NCBI GenBank assembly: GCA_023411215.1
Contig: JAEYOY010000044.1
Location: forward strand, 1-37,704
Source: Bacillota bacterium
GTDB lineage: Bacteria > Bacillota > Clostridia > Lachnospirales > Lachnospiraceae
DNA length: 37,704 bases
Reading direction: 5' to 3'
In this document: one piece after another, positions 17,779 to 25,773 of the stretch
Layout of the letters: every line of letters begins with the position of its first letter
Numbering within the stretch: the stretch's first letter is position 1
The notes under the pieces: generated by a model
What the model was told of the DNA's origin: nothing
Seen by the model: only the letters and a program-made list of their open reading frames with translations
Database searches by the model: none
Program-made: the position numbers and the translations under genes

Positions 17779-18558
17779 TTATTTTCTTACTTTTAACCTA
17801 TTATAATTTAGTTTTTCATTGCTTCTTCGTTTCTCAAAATATATTGCTATTATGAACTGGCAATTACCAATTAAATATCGCTTAAATAATCGCCTAGGTT
17901 CTTGTATTACTCTAAAGAGCCATTCAAGATTAATAATCTGCATCCATAAGGGTGCTCTATGAATATAACCAGCGATTACATCAAAGCTACCTCCAACGCC
18001 CATAAACACACTATTTAGGCCTTCATTTTGTAAATATTCAATAAGATACTCTTTAAGTGGTGATGTGATACCTACAAAAATAATTTGAGGGTTTTTTTCC
18101 TTTAATATTTGAACTATTTCAATCCATTGGTCTTCTTTAAAATAGCCATCATGTGTCCCCACAATTTTTAATTTCGGATGTTTGCTTTCTAATACTTGAG
18201 CTGTCTTTTTTACAACATCATTTTTTGCACCCAAAAAATATACTGAATAATTTTTTCTTTCCGCAAGTTCTATAAGATTTTGCATTAGATCAATTCCAGC
18301 AACTCTTTCTGGCAATTGACAATTCAAATATCTACTAGCCAAGACAACTGAAGCTCCATCAGCATTAATAATCCCGCACCCGTTCACTATTTTTTTAATA
18401 TGTTCGTTTTTGTTTAACATATTAATTTTATCTGCATTTACTCCCATCAAATGTAATGGCTTTCTCTCGGTTATATATTGATCTACCTCATTTACTGTTT
18501 CATCCATTGTAAAACAATCAATTACAGCATTAAGTATACAGATTCTATTTTTACTCAT
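17779..18558 (-). CDS. WecG/TagA/CpsF family glycosyltransferase (GT26)
   Basis: A 259-residue protein. Family motifs: LMGVNADKINMLNKNEHIKK, IINADGASVVLASRYL, PERVAGIDLMQNL, YFLGAKNDVV, FVGITSPLKE and FMGVGGSFDVIAGYIHRAP, ending with LEWLFRVIQEPRRLFKRYL. GT26 enzymes such as TagA and WecG transfer ManNAc or ManNAcA to the first lipid-linked sugar. Together with the epimerase downstream it is the likely second step after priming. It stands right after the priming transferase, as that order would suggest. The sugar assignment is inference from family. Confidence 0.9.
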   Translation of the reverse strand: MSKNRICILNAVIDCFTMDETVNEVDQYITERKPLHLMGVNADKINMLNKNEHIKKIVNGCGIINADGASVVLASRYLNCQLPERVAGIDLMQNLIELAERKNYSVYFLGAKNDVVKKTAQVLESKHPKLKIVGTHDGYFKEDQWIEIVQILKEKNPQIIFVGITSPLKEYLIEYLQNEGLNSVFMGVGGSFDVIAGYIHRAPLWMQIINLEWLFRVIQEPRRLFKRYLIGNCQFIIAIYFEKRRSNEKLNYNRLKVRK

Positions 18559-18685
18559 TTGATACTCCTATAATTAATATTTACATACAATCTTCAATCT
18601 AATTCTCCTCAAATTTATTAAGTTATTCCACTCAATTTCCACACTATCGAATTTACTACTGCATTGTAAATCTTGTATTTTTTAT

Positions 18686-20107
18686 CTACCTCGCTCCTCT
18701 CCCAAACAACACCACCCCGACCGTCTTAAAGAGTATCTTCACATCCATCTTCCACGACCAGTTATCAATATACTCCAAATCCATCCTCACCACATCTTCA
18801 AAGTCATTGATATCACTCCTACCGCTAACCTGCCACAGACCAGTAACACCTGCCTTAAGGGCAAGTCTTCTTTTATGTCTACTTTCATATTGAATAAATT
18901 CAGATTCCGTTGGGGGTCTTGTTCCGACAAGGCTCATGTCACCTTTTAAGACATTGAAGAATTGAGGAAATTCATCTAGACTCGTTTTTCTAAGAAATTT
19001 ACCCACTTTGGTAACTCTCGGATCGTTCTTCATCTTAAACATGAAACCATTCATCTCGTTGTGTGCCATAAGTTCTTGTTTACGTTTCTCAGCATCCATA
19101 TACATCGATCGGAATTTATATATTTTAAAGCGCCTGCCATTCTTTCCAATCCTTACTTGGGAGAAGAATATCGACCCTGGAGATTCTATGAATATAGCTG
19201 GTGCTATGAAGATCATGAGGAATACTGTTATGATGCTGCCGATGAGTCCCCCTATCATATCTGTTATACGCTTTAGTACCATCTGACTCTCATTAAATAG
19301 CCGTGAACTGAACGTAAGAACATGATAACCACTCATCTCACGAATAACTTTTTCATGGATTTTAAGTCCAAAGGTGTTGATACTTAGGTCCACGGTTACT
19401 CCCATGTTCTGAAATTCCAATACGATATCTTCCAAGTCAATATCTAGTGAACTTTCATTTGGTATATGTATGAACACCCCATCCAAGACCTCTAGCTTAG
19501 CAATATCAAACATATTTGTAATATCAGCTTTTACTTCAATCCCATCAATCTTCTTTCCTATCATATCTCGATCAAGAATAGTCAGATAAGTAATTTGATA
19601 TTCCCAATCATTTTCACTTCTGATTCGTGCTAGAATTCTCTTCGCCTGATCCGAGGTTGTTATAATCATAAGCTTATAACTGGAAGTACTCTTCTTATAT
19701 ACTGCCAGAAGCAGTACTTTATAATACTGCCTTGCGATATAGGTTACTGAGGTATTTAATAGGAAGAAGCAGAGGAAGAATAGTCTCGAATAAGATGCTC
19801 CCTCCTGGAATATAAACATCACTGCTGTTATTGTTACTGCCAACAATAAATTTATCTTAACTACTGCAACCATCTCCTCTAGGAAGCCCCGCTTAAAGAA
19901 GCGGCTATAGGTATTATATAGATAGTAGATTGCAACATATAGTGACTGGATAATAGCGAAGGCTATTCCATATACATCTGTTCGAAACAGATTCATCGTA
20001 ATCTCTCCATATCGAATCCAAGTAGTTAATATAAATGATAATATAATACAGCATACATCTACTAGTAAGAGATATTTGTTAGGCAAATCTTTCCTCATCA
20101 AATCCAT
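18686..20107 (-). CDS. Undecaprenyl-phosphate glycose phosphotransferase (priming sugar transferase)
   Basis: A 473-residue polyisoprenyl-phosphate hexose-1-phosphate transferase of the WbaP/CpsE type. The N-terminal 135 residues carry four to five membrane segments, a Rossmann-like region follows, and the C-terminal catalytic domain starts near residue 275: KRITDMIGGLIGS, ESPGSIFFSQVRIGKNGRRF, YKFRSMYMDAE, TSLDEFPQFFNVLKGDMSLV, GTRPPTESE and GLWQVSGRS. It moves a sugar-1-phosphate onto undecaprenyl phosphate and starts the repeat unit. Its start overlaps the end of the upstream membrane-protein gene by 29 bases, indicating translational coupling. Confidence 0.95.
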   Translation of the reverse strand: MDLMRKDLPNKYLLLVDVCCIILSFILTTWIRYGEITMNLFRTDVYGIAFAIIQSLYVAIYYLYNTYSRFFKRGFLEEMVAVVKINLLLAVTITAVMFIFQEGASYSRLFFLCFFLLNTSVTYIARQYYKVLLLAVYKKSTSSYKLMIITTSDQAKRILARIRSENDWEYQITYLTILDRDMIGKKIDGIEVKADITNMFDIAKLEVLDGVFIHIPNESSLDIDLEDIVLEFQNMGVTVDLSINTFGLKIHEKVIREMSGYHVLTFSSRLFNESQMVLKRITDMIGGLIGSIITVFLMIFIAPAIFIESPGSIFFSQVRIGKNGRRFKIYKFRSMYMDAEKRKQELMAHNEMNGFMFKMKNDPRVTKVGKFLRKTSLDEFPQFFNVLKGDMSLVGTRPPTESEFIQYESRHKRRLALKAGVTGLWQVSGRSDINDFEDVVRMDLEYIDNWSWKMDVKILFKTVGVVLFGRGAR

Positions 20108-20804
20108 CGTATTCCACTTCCTTCATAAATAAGTGATTTTTCTTAGCTATAGCGATGCATATACTAAGTAAAATCGCCATAGAAGTCAGTGTAAAGATTA
20201 ATTTATTAACCTGTATGCCGTGGTGGCTAACGGGTGCACGATTTGAAAAGATAATGTTATCAGAACTATCTGTTATCTTTTCAATATTGCCCTCCATGTC
20301 TAGTTCCAGTTTAAGATTACATAACTCATAGATCTGTTCTGTTAGAAAGATCGCTACTTTTTTTCCTTCCAGGGACATTTTAGCAAAATCTGTCTTCCCT
20401 TCTGAATTCAAGATTTCTTGTAGATTAATCAAGTTTCTTTCAATCTGCAAAACTTGTTTTGATGTTAAGTATACTTCTGAGCTACTTAAGTATTCTTGCA
20501 AGGTTTTATAGAATATCGAGTCCATCATATTCACTTGGTTATTATCTTTTGATAACATGCTGATACTCGATAGCAAGGATATGACTTCCTGTTCCGATCT
20601 ACTTAATTCCTTCTCATCGCTTATCATAATACTATGTGAGAATGAAGGAATACTAACTTCCTCCTGATATGTATTAAATAGCCACCTAGCAATCAATATA
20701 AAGCCAACAATAAATATCACTATACTTAGTGTAAGTATTGGAGGCATAGAACCTTTCATAAATCTAAAGACCGTTTTCTCGTGCTTTATGATACCTATAT
20801 CCAT
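20079..20804 (-). CDS. Unrecognised two-span membrane protein of the polysaccharide operon
   Basis: A 241-residue protein that I cannot assign to a family. One membrane segment is at about 23-43 (LTLSIVIFIVGFILIARW), a second near 205-222 (IFTLTSMAILLSICIAIA). The part between is polar, leucine- and glutamate-rich and probably mostly helical, and would lie outside. This is the topology of Wzz/CpsC chain-length proteins, but the typical proline-glycine-rich motif before the second span is absent and a separate CpsC is present. It lies between the BY-kinase and the priming transferase and overlaps the latter by 29 bases. RBS GGGGTG. A role as co-regulator or adaptor of the assembly machine is conjecture. 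Confidence 0.7.
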   Translation of the reverse strand: MDIGIIKHEKTVFRFMKGSMPPILTLSIVIFIVGFILIARWLFNTYQEEVSIPSFSHSIMISDEKELSRSEQEVISLLSSISMLSKDNNQVNMMDSIFYKTLQEYLSSSEVYLTSKQVLQIERNLINLQEILNSEGKTDFAKMSLEGKKVAIFLTEQIYELCNLKLELDMEGNIEKITDSSDNIIFSNRAPVSHHGIQVNKLIFTLTSMAILLSICIAIAKKNHLFMKEVEYDGFDEERFA

Positions 20805-20917
20805 TTTTCACCCCTACATTCTCTTAAATATGATCGAATTCTTCTCCTCTCGTATATATAAATAATCTCATTGGTAGGGTGTTTTTTAACTAATTAAGAA
20901 GACTTTTGCATAGAAAC

Positions 20918-21613
20918 TCAATATGCAGTATAATACTGCTTCTCATATTTTTTATATTTCTTCCCGTAATACTGATGTTCTTTATTCAAATCTACCTTAT
21001 TGAGGACTGCGCCAAGAATTCTGCAATTTCCCTTGTCTAACTGGCTTTTTATCTTCTGTACAAACTTATAACTGATTGCATTAACTTCGATCACCAACAC
21101 AGTCCCATCACAATGATCTGCAATAATCACACTATCAATGACACTCCCAAGGGGAGGTGTATCAACTATAACGTAGTCATATTCCTCTCGCAATGTACGT
21201 AATAACTCGACAAATGTATCACTTCCCAGTAACTCAGCAGGATTTGGAGGAACCGGTCCGGTAAAGATTATGTCAAGATTTGGTATATTGGTATCATACA
21301 ACACCTCCTCTAAACTATTCATGCCTAACAGATAATGGGTTAACCCCATTACTGCTTGATCAGGTTTATACTTGCCGACGATAATGGATCGTCGTAGGTC
21401 TGCATCGATAAACACAACTTTTTTATCATTCTCTGCAAGTGACACTGCAAGATTAAAGGATACATTGGATTTCCCTTCATTTGGTAGGCTACTAGTAAAA
21501 CAAACAACTTTTACTTCTCTACCGCAGAACAGTATATTTGTTCTTAATTGTCTATATGCCTCATTACTTTTAAAATCAAGCTTTATATTTTTTTCCAAAT
21601 TTATCAGTATCAT
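20918..21613 (-). CDS. BY-kinase, CpsD/EpsB-type tyrosine autokinase
   Basis: A 231-residue bacterial tyrosine kinase. Walker A is SSLPNEGKSN at about 41-50, Walker A' is VVFIDADLRR at about 67-75, and Walker B is DYVIVDTPPLGS. SNEAYRQLRTNI near the N-terminus is the usual segment for oligomer contact. The C-terminus ends in a tyrosine cluster (YYGKKYKKYEKQYYTAY), the autophosphorylation site of this family. In Firmicutes the kinase is a separate protein and is activated by the cytoplasmic end of the CpsC partner encoded just upstream. The cycle of phosphorylation controls polymer length and output. Confidence 0.95.
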   Translation of the reverse strand: MILINLEKNIKLDFKSNEAYRQLRTNILFCGREVKVVCFTSSLPNEGKSNVSFNLAVSLAENDKKVVFIDADLRRSIIVGKYKPDQAVMGLTHYLLGMNSLEEVLYDTNIPNLDIIFTGPVPPNPAELLGSDTFVELLRTLREEYDYVIVDTPPLGSVIDSVIIADHCDGTVLVIEVNAISYKFVQKIKSQLDKGNCRILGAVLNKVDLNKEHQYYGKKYKKYEKQYYTAY

Positions 21614-21624
21614 TTAATATCTCC

Positions 21625-22374
21625 TTAACTAGCAAGTACAGCTTTCCTGTTACGTCTGCCCTGTTTTACCTTTTTAATTCTCTTATTAGCACCTTCCTCT
21701 AATGGAATAATGCCGAGGGTTGTAATACCAAGGTATTTTTCGATATCTTCCGTTGTCTTGATTGTATCATCCATCATATATATAATTACACAAATAAGAG
21801 AAGTGACAGCGAACCCCACCATGCCCCCTAGAAGGGTATTTCTCATTATATTGGGACTGGAGGGTTCGATTGGCAGATTCCCTTCTTCCACAATATTTAC
21901 CTTCTCCATCTCCATTACGTTTACCATCTGTTCTGATGAGACTTCTGCTAATGCATCCACTATTTGCTTAGCCATTAATGCATCAGGATATTTCACCATT
22001 ATTTCCAAAATACGGGTATCCTCTGGAGTGTTAACTTCTATTATTTGTGCTAATTGCTCTTGAGTCATCTCTAAGTTAAGATTACTTATGACCTGTTCTG
22101 TTACTGGTCGGCTTTTCACAAGGATCATATAATCCTTCGTTAACTGTGTACCCATTTGTATATCTGACAAGGTCATCCTAGTCTCATCTTGCCGGTTAAT
22201 AACATAGACCTTGGCGGTTGAAGTATAAACCGACTGGATGATATATTTACTTATGATACCAGTAGCTGTCGCTCCTATGATCCCGACTAGTATAATTATC
22301 CACCATTTATGTAATAAAACCATTAACACTTCCCTTACATCGATTTCTACTACTTCGTTGTTCCTTTGCTCCAT
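21625..22374 (-). CDS. CpsC/Wzz-type chain-length regulator and kinase activator
   Basis: A 249-residue protein with a Wzz domain. A membrane segment lies near 26-48 (WWIIILVGIIGATATGII), then an extracytoplasmic domain (TSTAKVYVINRQDETRMTLS), then a proline-rich approach and second membrane segment (LPIEPSSPNIMRNTLLGGM), followed by DDTIKTTEDIEKYLG and a basic C-terminal tail. In Gram-positives this tail activates the BY-kinase encoded next door. Gap to the kinase gene is 11 bases. RBS GGAG. Confidence 0.94.
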   Translation of the reverse strand: MEQRNNEVVEIDVREVLMVLLHKWWIIILVGIIGATATGIISKYIIQSVYTSTAKVYVINRQDETRMTLSDIQMGTQLTKDYMILVKSRPVTEQVISNLNLEMTQEQLAQIIEVNTPEDTRILEIMVKYPDALMAKQIVDALAEVSSEQMVNVMEMEKVNIVEEGNLPIEPSSPNIMRNTLLGGMVGFAVTSLICVIIYMMDDTIKTTEDIEKYLGITTLGIIPLEEGANKRIKKVKQGRRNRKAVLAS

Positions 22375-22401
22375 CCGAATGCTCCTTTTTTGTTGACAGT
22401 A

Positions 22402-23130
22402 TTATTTTAAATGTTTGTCTTCTAGCATTGTCATCGGATTATCCCACAACAATTGCCTAACAGTATCTTCCCCATATTTCTGACGAAGGAAACGAACTGC
22501 AGCTCGTGCACGAGGAACCCTTTCTTTCGATCCATGCGCATCTGTTCCAAGGAAATGAACCCACTCATTTTTAAAAAGCTTCTGACAGAATTTAATCTTA
22601 GGATCAATAATTGTCCCTATAACACTTGAAATGTTTACTTGGATATAAGCTCCCAACTTTATGAGCTCCCCTACAAGTATAGCGTCCTTTACAAGGCACT
22701 GATATCGTTCTACATGTGCAAGAATGGGAATATATCCCGCAAAAGTACAATGGTTCAATCCAACTCTTATTTCGTGATAAGATGCACTCGGTAGAAATTC
22801 TACTAATATGTAACGCGTATCATCAATGGTAAGTGCGTCTCCTTTTTTTAAAGCATCGATTAGTCCCAGATTATAGAATAGCTCGTTTCCCAAAATGATT
22901 TGAATCCCCTCTGTGGCTTCCTCCGCAACTAATTTAACCTCTTCAAAAATAGCTTTTAATTTATTAACGGGAATATTTGATTTACCAGCTATATAATGGG
23001 GCGTTGCAGTGATAATTCTTATTCCCTCCTCGTATGAGGTCAGAAGCATCCGTCGAGTTTCATCCATGTCATGTGCTCCGTCATCAACTCCAGGGAGGAT
23101 ATGGCAATGGGTATCAAAATAGCCCGTCAT
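22402..23130 (-). CDS. CpsB/YwqE-type PHP protein-tyrosine phosphatase
   Basis: A 242-residue protein of the PHP metallophosphatase family. Metal-binding motifs: FDTHCHILPGVDDGA at the N-terminus, TPHYI near 60, ILAHVERYQ near 137 and LGTDAHGS near 195. It dephosphorylates the tyrosine cluster of the CpsD kinase and so resets the assembly cycle. As first gene of the operon it has its own promoter about 100 bases upstream. GGAGG precedes the ATG. The order phosphatase, CpsC, CpsD is typical of streptococcal and clostridial capsule operons. Confidence 0.94.
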   Translation of the reverse strand: MTGYFDTHCHILPGVDDGAHDMDETRRMLLTSYEEGIRIITATPHYIAGKSNIPVNKLKAIFEEVKLVAEEATEGIQIILGNELFYNLGLIDALKKGDALTIDDTRYILVEFLPSASYHEIRVGLNHCTFAGYIPILAHVERYQCLVKDAILVGELIKLGAYIQVNISSVIGTIIDPKIKFCQKLFKNEWVHFLGTDAHGSKERVPRARAAVRFLRQKYGEDTVRQLLWDNPMTMLEDKHLK

Positions 23131-23227
23131 AACTTTTCCTCCATTATGTAGTGAAGCATATGTTCCAATTCTATGAATATTAATATGAAATTCATCAATT
23201 GAATATACTTATTTTTCCAGTAAATGA

Positions 23228-23256
23228 ATTATATAATATCACTTTTATATTTACAA
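23228..23256 (-). promoter_or_regulatory. Predicted promoter of the polysaccharide operon
   Basis: On the minus strand TTGTAA (23251-23256) and a perfect TATAAT (23228-23233) are 17 bases apart. The predicted transcript starts near 23221 and has a leader of about 90 bases before the cpsB-type gene. A strong hairpin lies directly upstream and would insulate it. Confidence 0.65.
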
Positions 23257-23268
23257 CTATTAAATGGT

Positions 23269-23307
23269 AAAAATAGGAAAATCTAATTTACAGATTTTCC
23301 TATTTTT
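23269..23307 (-). terminator. Rho-independent terminator upstream of the polysaccharide operon
   Basis: A perfect 16-bp stem (23269-23284 with 23292-23307) around a 7-base loop, with T runs at the end on either strand, so it can act in both directions. On the minus strand it would stop read-through from mgtC just before the operon's promoter. Confidence 0.75.
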
Positions 23308-23625
23308 ATACAGCATATATAGTAATTAACTATCAATTTATCCAAACCGACTATATAACGTATAAAAGTTTATGTCTATCGATCAGCCATCCCTTTTTAT
23401 AATAGTACATATTCTAATATTATTTTACAGTAACTTTTATATACATTTACACCATATTTCATGAATTGCCTTAGGTTTCACCGATGTCTTGAGTTTCGTT
23501 AGTTGCAAAAAGGGAAAATATTCATAATACTGTTTCATTTTATGTAATCGACTCTGTTTATATTAGAAGACCCAATCAAATTTGTCCAAGCTTGTGAAAA
23601 AAATCTGGATCTATGGCAATAAAAT
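23308..23625. other. AT-rich spacer between two terminators
   Basis: No gene, promoter or known RNA motif is supported here on either strand. I looked for a cyclic-di-GMP riboswitch because of the polysaccharide operon and saw none. Confidence 0.4.
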
Positions 23626-23664
23626 AAGACCAGTGAAAGTTTCTTTACGTTCACTGGTCTTTAT
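23626..23664 (-). terminator. Rho-independent terminator after mgtC and its downstream remnant
   Basis: A perfect 12-bp stem (23626-23637 with 23650-23661). On the minus strand it is followed by a T-rich stretch. It probably ends the transcript of truA and mgtC. Confidence 0.75.
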
Positions 23665-23699
23665 CCAAATAATATATCGTAATCTTAGCGTTCGATGAA

Positions 23700-23890
23700 C
23701 TAAGCAATCATATCAGTAAATCTTGCATAATTCAGAAACTCTGCAGGACTCGGACAAATAGCTTTTGAGAATATGATATCCATACCGTTGATATCATATT
23801 GATAGACATCCTCACTAGCTTCTTCTCACCGATCAGATAGTGGTCAAGCCTCCCTGTATCGCTCCAACCTTGTATCTTCCGATTAATACC
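23700..23890 (-). pseudogene. Unidentified decayed gene downstream of mgtC
   Basis: Two protein-like pieces in different frames follow each other: KIQGWSDTGRLDHYLIGEKK and, after a one-step frame change near 23825, EDVYQYDINGMDIIFSKAIC then PSPAEFLNYARFTDMIA before a stop at 23700. Their composition is far from random and they end just before a terminator, so they look like the C-terminal part of a lost gene. I do not recognise the family. Confidence 0.4.
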
Positions 23891-23985
23891 GATTTTCTTA
23901 ATATTGCCTATAATCTATCTAAGAATACATATCAATAGGCCATAAGCCCTATGTTCTTGTTTTTTATAAGAACCTTAATTTAGTA

Positions 23986-24675
23986 CTATATCTCTTCTAC
24001 GAATTCTACGCCCTCGATAGAATTGATCTTCGTGATGATTTCAAATCTGAATTTCTTCTGTCTCAGACGAAGAGTCATAATTGCTGCTGTAGAGGAATTG
24101 GAATTATAAGAGGGCTTAACGATCTCTATTGAATCGATATTGACCTCATTGTTCTTCATGTTCTCGAGTACATTCGTGATGGAAGCAGTCTTCCCAAACT
24201 CGATATATACATCCAGTACCTTAGACTTAGAAAGCATAAAGTTATCAAGGCGATGGAGTACCACTGTTGAGAAGGAGATTAATAAACAGCCAAATATCGC
24301 CGCCTTATAGAAGCCTATCCCGATTGCTAATCCCATACAAGCCGTGGCCCATAGGCCTGCAGCCGTCGTCAGACCTTTAACCTGATGTCGGCCGGTGACA
24401 ATAATCGTTCCTGCACCAAGGAAACCGATGCCGGAGATCACCTGCGCTCCGAGTCTGGTAGGATCACTGACACCGAAGGTCTCATATACGTACTGATTCG
24501 TTAAGATTGCCATGGTGGAACCAAGACAGACAAGGATATGTGTGCGGAGTCCTGCCGGACGCCCGGTTCGTCCACGTTCAAAGCCAATCACACCACCGCA
24601 GAGGATCGCCAGTACCAATCGAATAATAATGGTTGTATCATTCACTGTAGTCATATCATTTGTAAATTCAAACAT
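23986..24675 (-). CDS. MgtC/SapB family membrane protein
   Basis: A 229-residue protein. Four to five membrane segments fill the first 140 residues, with the family motifs AILCGGVIGFERGRTGRPAG, LRTHILVCLGS, GAQVISGIGFLGAGTI and VKGLTTAAGLWATACMGLA. The C-terminal part after residue 145 is soluble and resembles the ACT-like domain of longer MgtC proteins. MgtC proteins help bacteria grow at low magnesium and in hosts, in some cases by acting on ATP synthase or other membrane partners; the function in Clostridia is not known. I chose the ATG at 24675, with GGAG at good distance, over one eight codons earlier. It lies 47 bases after truA and is probably co-transcribed. Confidence 0.9.
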   Translation of the reverse strand: MFEFTNDMTTVNDTTIIIRLVLAILCGGVIGFERGRTGRPAGLRTHILVCLGSTMAILTNQYVYETFGVSDPTRLGAQVISGIGFLGAGTIIVTGRHQVKGLTTAAGLWATACMGLAIGIGFYKAAIFGCLLISFSTVVLHRLDNFMLSKSKVLDVYIEFGKTASITNVLENMKNNEVNIDSIEIVKPSYNSNSSTAAIMTLRLRQKKFRFEIITKINSIEGVEFVEEI

Positions 24676-24722
24676 GATCAAATCTCCATTCTTTCCCAAT
24701 ACTCTAGTTTTTACTCTTCCTT

Positions 24723-25466
24723 TTACTCTTCTTCATACTCAATCTTCATAAGAGTCAATCCTTGCGGCAAGGCTGTGGGGCCGGCACAGCTGCGATCACA
24801 GCCTTGTAGAATCTCCGCCATCCTCTCAGGAGGATAGGCCCCTCTACCTATCTCAATCAGAGTTCCGGCAATAATCCGAACCATGTTGTAGAGAAATCCA
24901 CTTCCGGTTACACTTATCGTGATGTTATCCACATCACGGGAAACCTCCAGTTGATGAATGGTTCTTATCGTATCCGTCACCTGAGTCTTCACAGAACAGA
25001 AGCTCTTAAAATCATGCTCCCCAATGAGATATTCTGCGGCTTTTTGCATTCTTGCAATATCCAGATCATAGTATACAAAGGTGGTATACAGCCTCTCGGT
25101 CGGTAATGCAATCTTTCGATTCAAGATACGATATTCATAGGTCTTCCGACTGACCGTCCTGCGTGGATGGAAATCAGGAGCAACCTCCATGGAGCTCTGT
25201 ACCCGGATATCCTCAGGTAGACGTACATTTAAAGCAAAACATATCTTCTCAGCCGGAATAGCACTCTCGGTATCAAATATAGCAACATTACCAAGCGCAT
25301 GAACACCGGAGTCCGTTCGACTTGCACCGATGACAGCTATCTCTTCTCCCAAGAGCTCTGATAACGCTTTATTTATTTCGGCCTCAATCGTAGGCTGCCC
25401 TGGTTGCAGCTGCCATCCACAGTATCTTGTTCCATCGTATGCGATTACCAGTTTTACACGCTTCAT
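24723..25466 (-). CDS. truA: tRNA pseudouridine(38-40) synthase TruA
   Basis: A 247-residue protein of normal length. The catalytic aspartate is D52 in GASRTDSGVHALGNVA. Other family motifs are LVIAYDGTRYCGWQLQPGQP near the N-terminus, FHPRRTVSRKTYEYRI, GEHDFKSFCS and GSGFLYNMVRIIAGTLIEIG. It converts uridines 38 to 40 in the anticodon arm of many tRNAs. The distance from its GGAGG to the ATG is rather long (14 bases). A predicted promoter and a long leader hairpin lie upstream, setting it apart from ecfT. In many Firmicutes rplM follows directly; here mgtC and the polysaccharide island do. Confidence 0.96.
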   Translation of the reverse strand: MKRVKLVIAYDGTRYCGWQLQPGQPTIEAEINKALSELLGEEIAVIGASRTDSGVHALGNVAIFDTESAIPAEKICFALNVRLPEDIRVQSSMEVAPDFHPRRTVSRKTYEYRILNRKIALPTERLYTTFVYYDLDIARMQKAAEYLIGEHDFKSFCSVKTQVTDTIRTIHQLEVSRDVDNITISVTGSGFLYNMVRIIAGTLIEIGRGAYPPERMAEILQGCDRSCAGPTALPQGLTLMKIEYEEE

Positions 25467-25610
25467 AAGCCAGCTATAAACCTCCGTCGTATTTCATGTT
25501 AATAGGATTGAAATCTCATAAATCATACAGATTACTTGCACTCGTCAATTCCAGACAAGTGAAACAGTTTACTGATTCATCTTATATCCACATCGATACC
25601 TTAAATTTAA

Positions 25611-25711
25611 CGTGATGCAGAATATAACTCGATGAGCAACTGTATGAAGTCATCACTAGGTACTTCATACAAGCTGGAGTGTGTTGCTAATGAGTTATGT
25701 TCTGCATCACG
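25611..25711 (-). repeat. Long hairpin in the predicted truA leader
   Basis: Arms 25611-25630 and 25692-25711 pair over 20 bp with one imperfect position. Inside, 25635-25640 pairs with 25683-25688 (6 bp) and 25642-25650 with 25662-25670 (9 bp), leaving an 11-base loop. The predicted transcription start of truA falls at about 25712, so the transcript would begin with this hairpin and then run some 145 bases to the start codon. Confidence 0.75.
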
Positions 25712-25718
25712 CAATCAA

Positions 25719-25747
25719 AATATAAATTGTGCAAACCGTCGATACAA
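25719..25747 (-). promoter_or_regulatory. Predicted promoter of truA-mgtC
   Basis: On the minus strand TTGTAT (25742-25747) and TATATT (25719-25724) are 17 bases apart. It lies 27 bases before the end of ecfT in coordinates and directly ahead of the long hairpin. Confidence 0.55.
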
Positions 25748-25773
25748 TATTTATATTAGCATTTGATACCTAA

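Noticed and set aside
20079..20804. Naming the two-span protein as a second Wzz/CpsC
   Set aside because: Topology fits but the Wzz motifs are missing and a proper CpsC is encoded two genes upstream.
23131..23625. A riboswitch or an antitermination leader ahead of the polysaccharide operon
   Set aside because: The strong hairpin at 23269-23307 lies upstream of the best promoter, so it would not be in the leader. No cyclic-di-GMP or other riboswitch core was seen.
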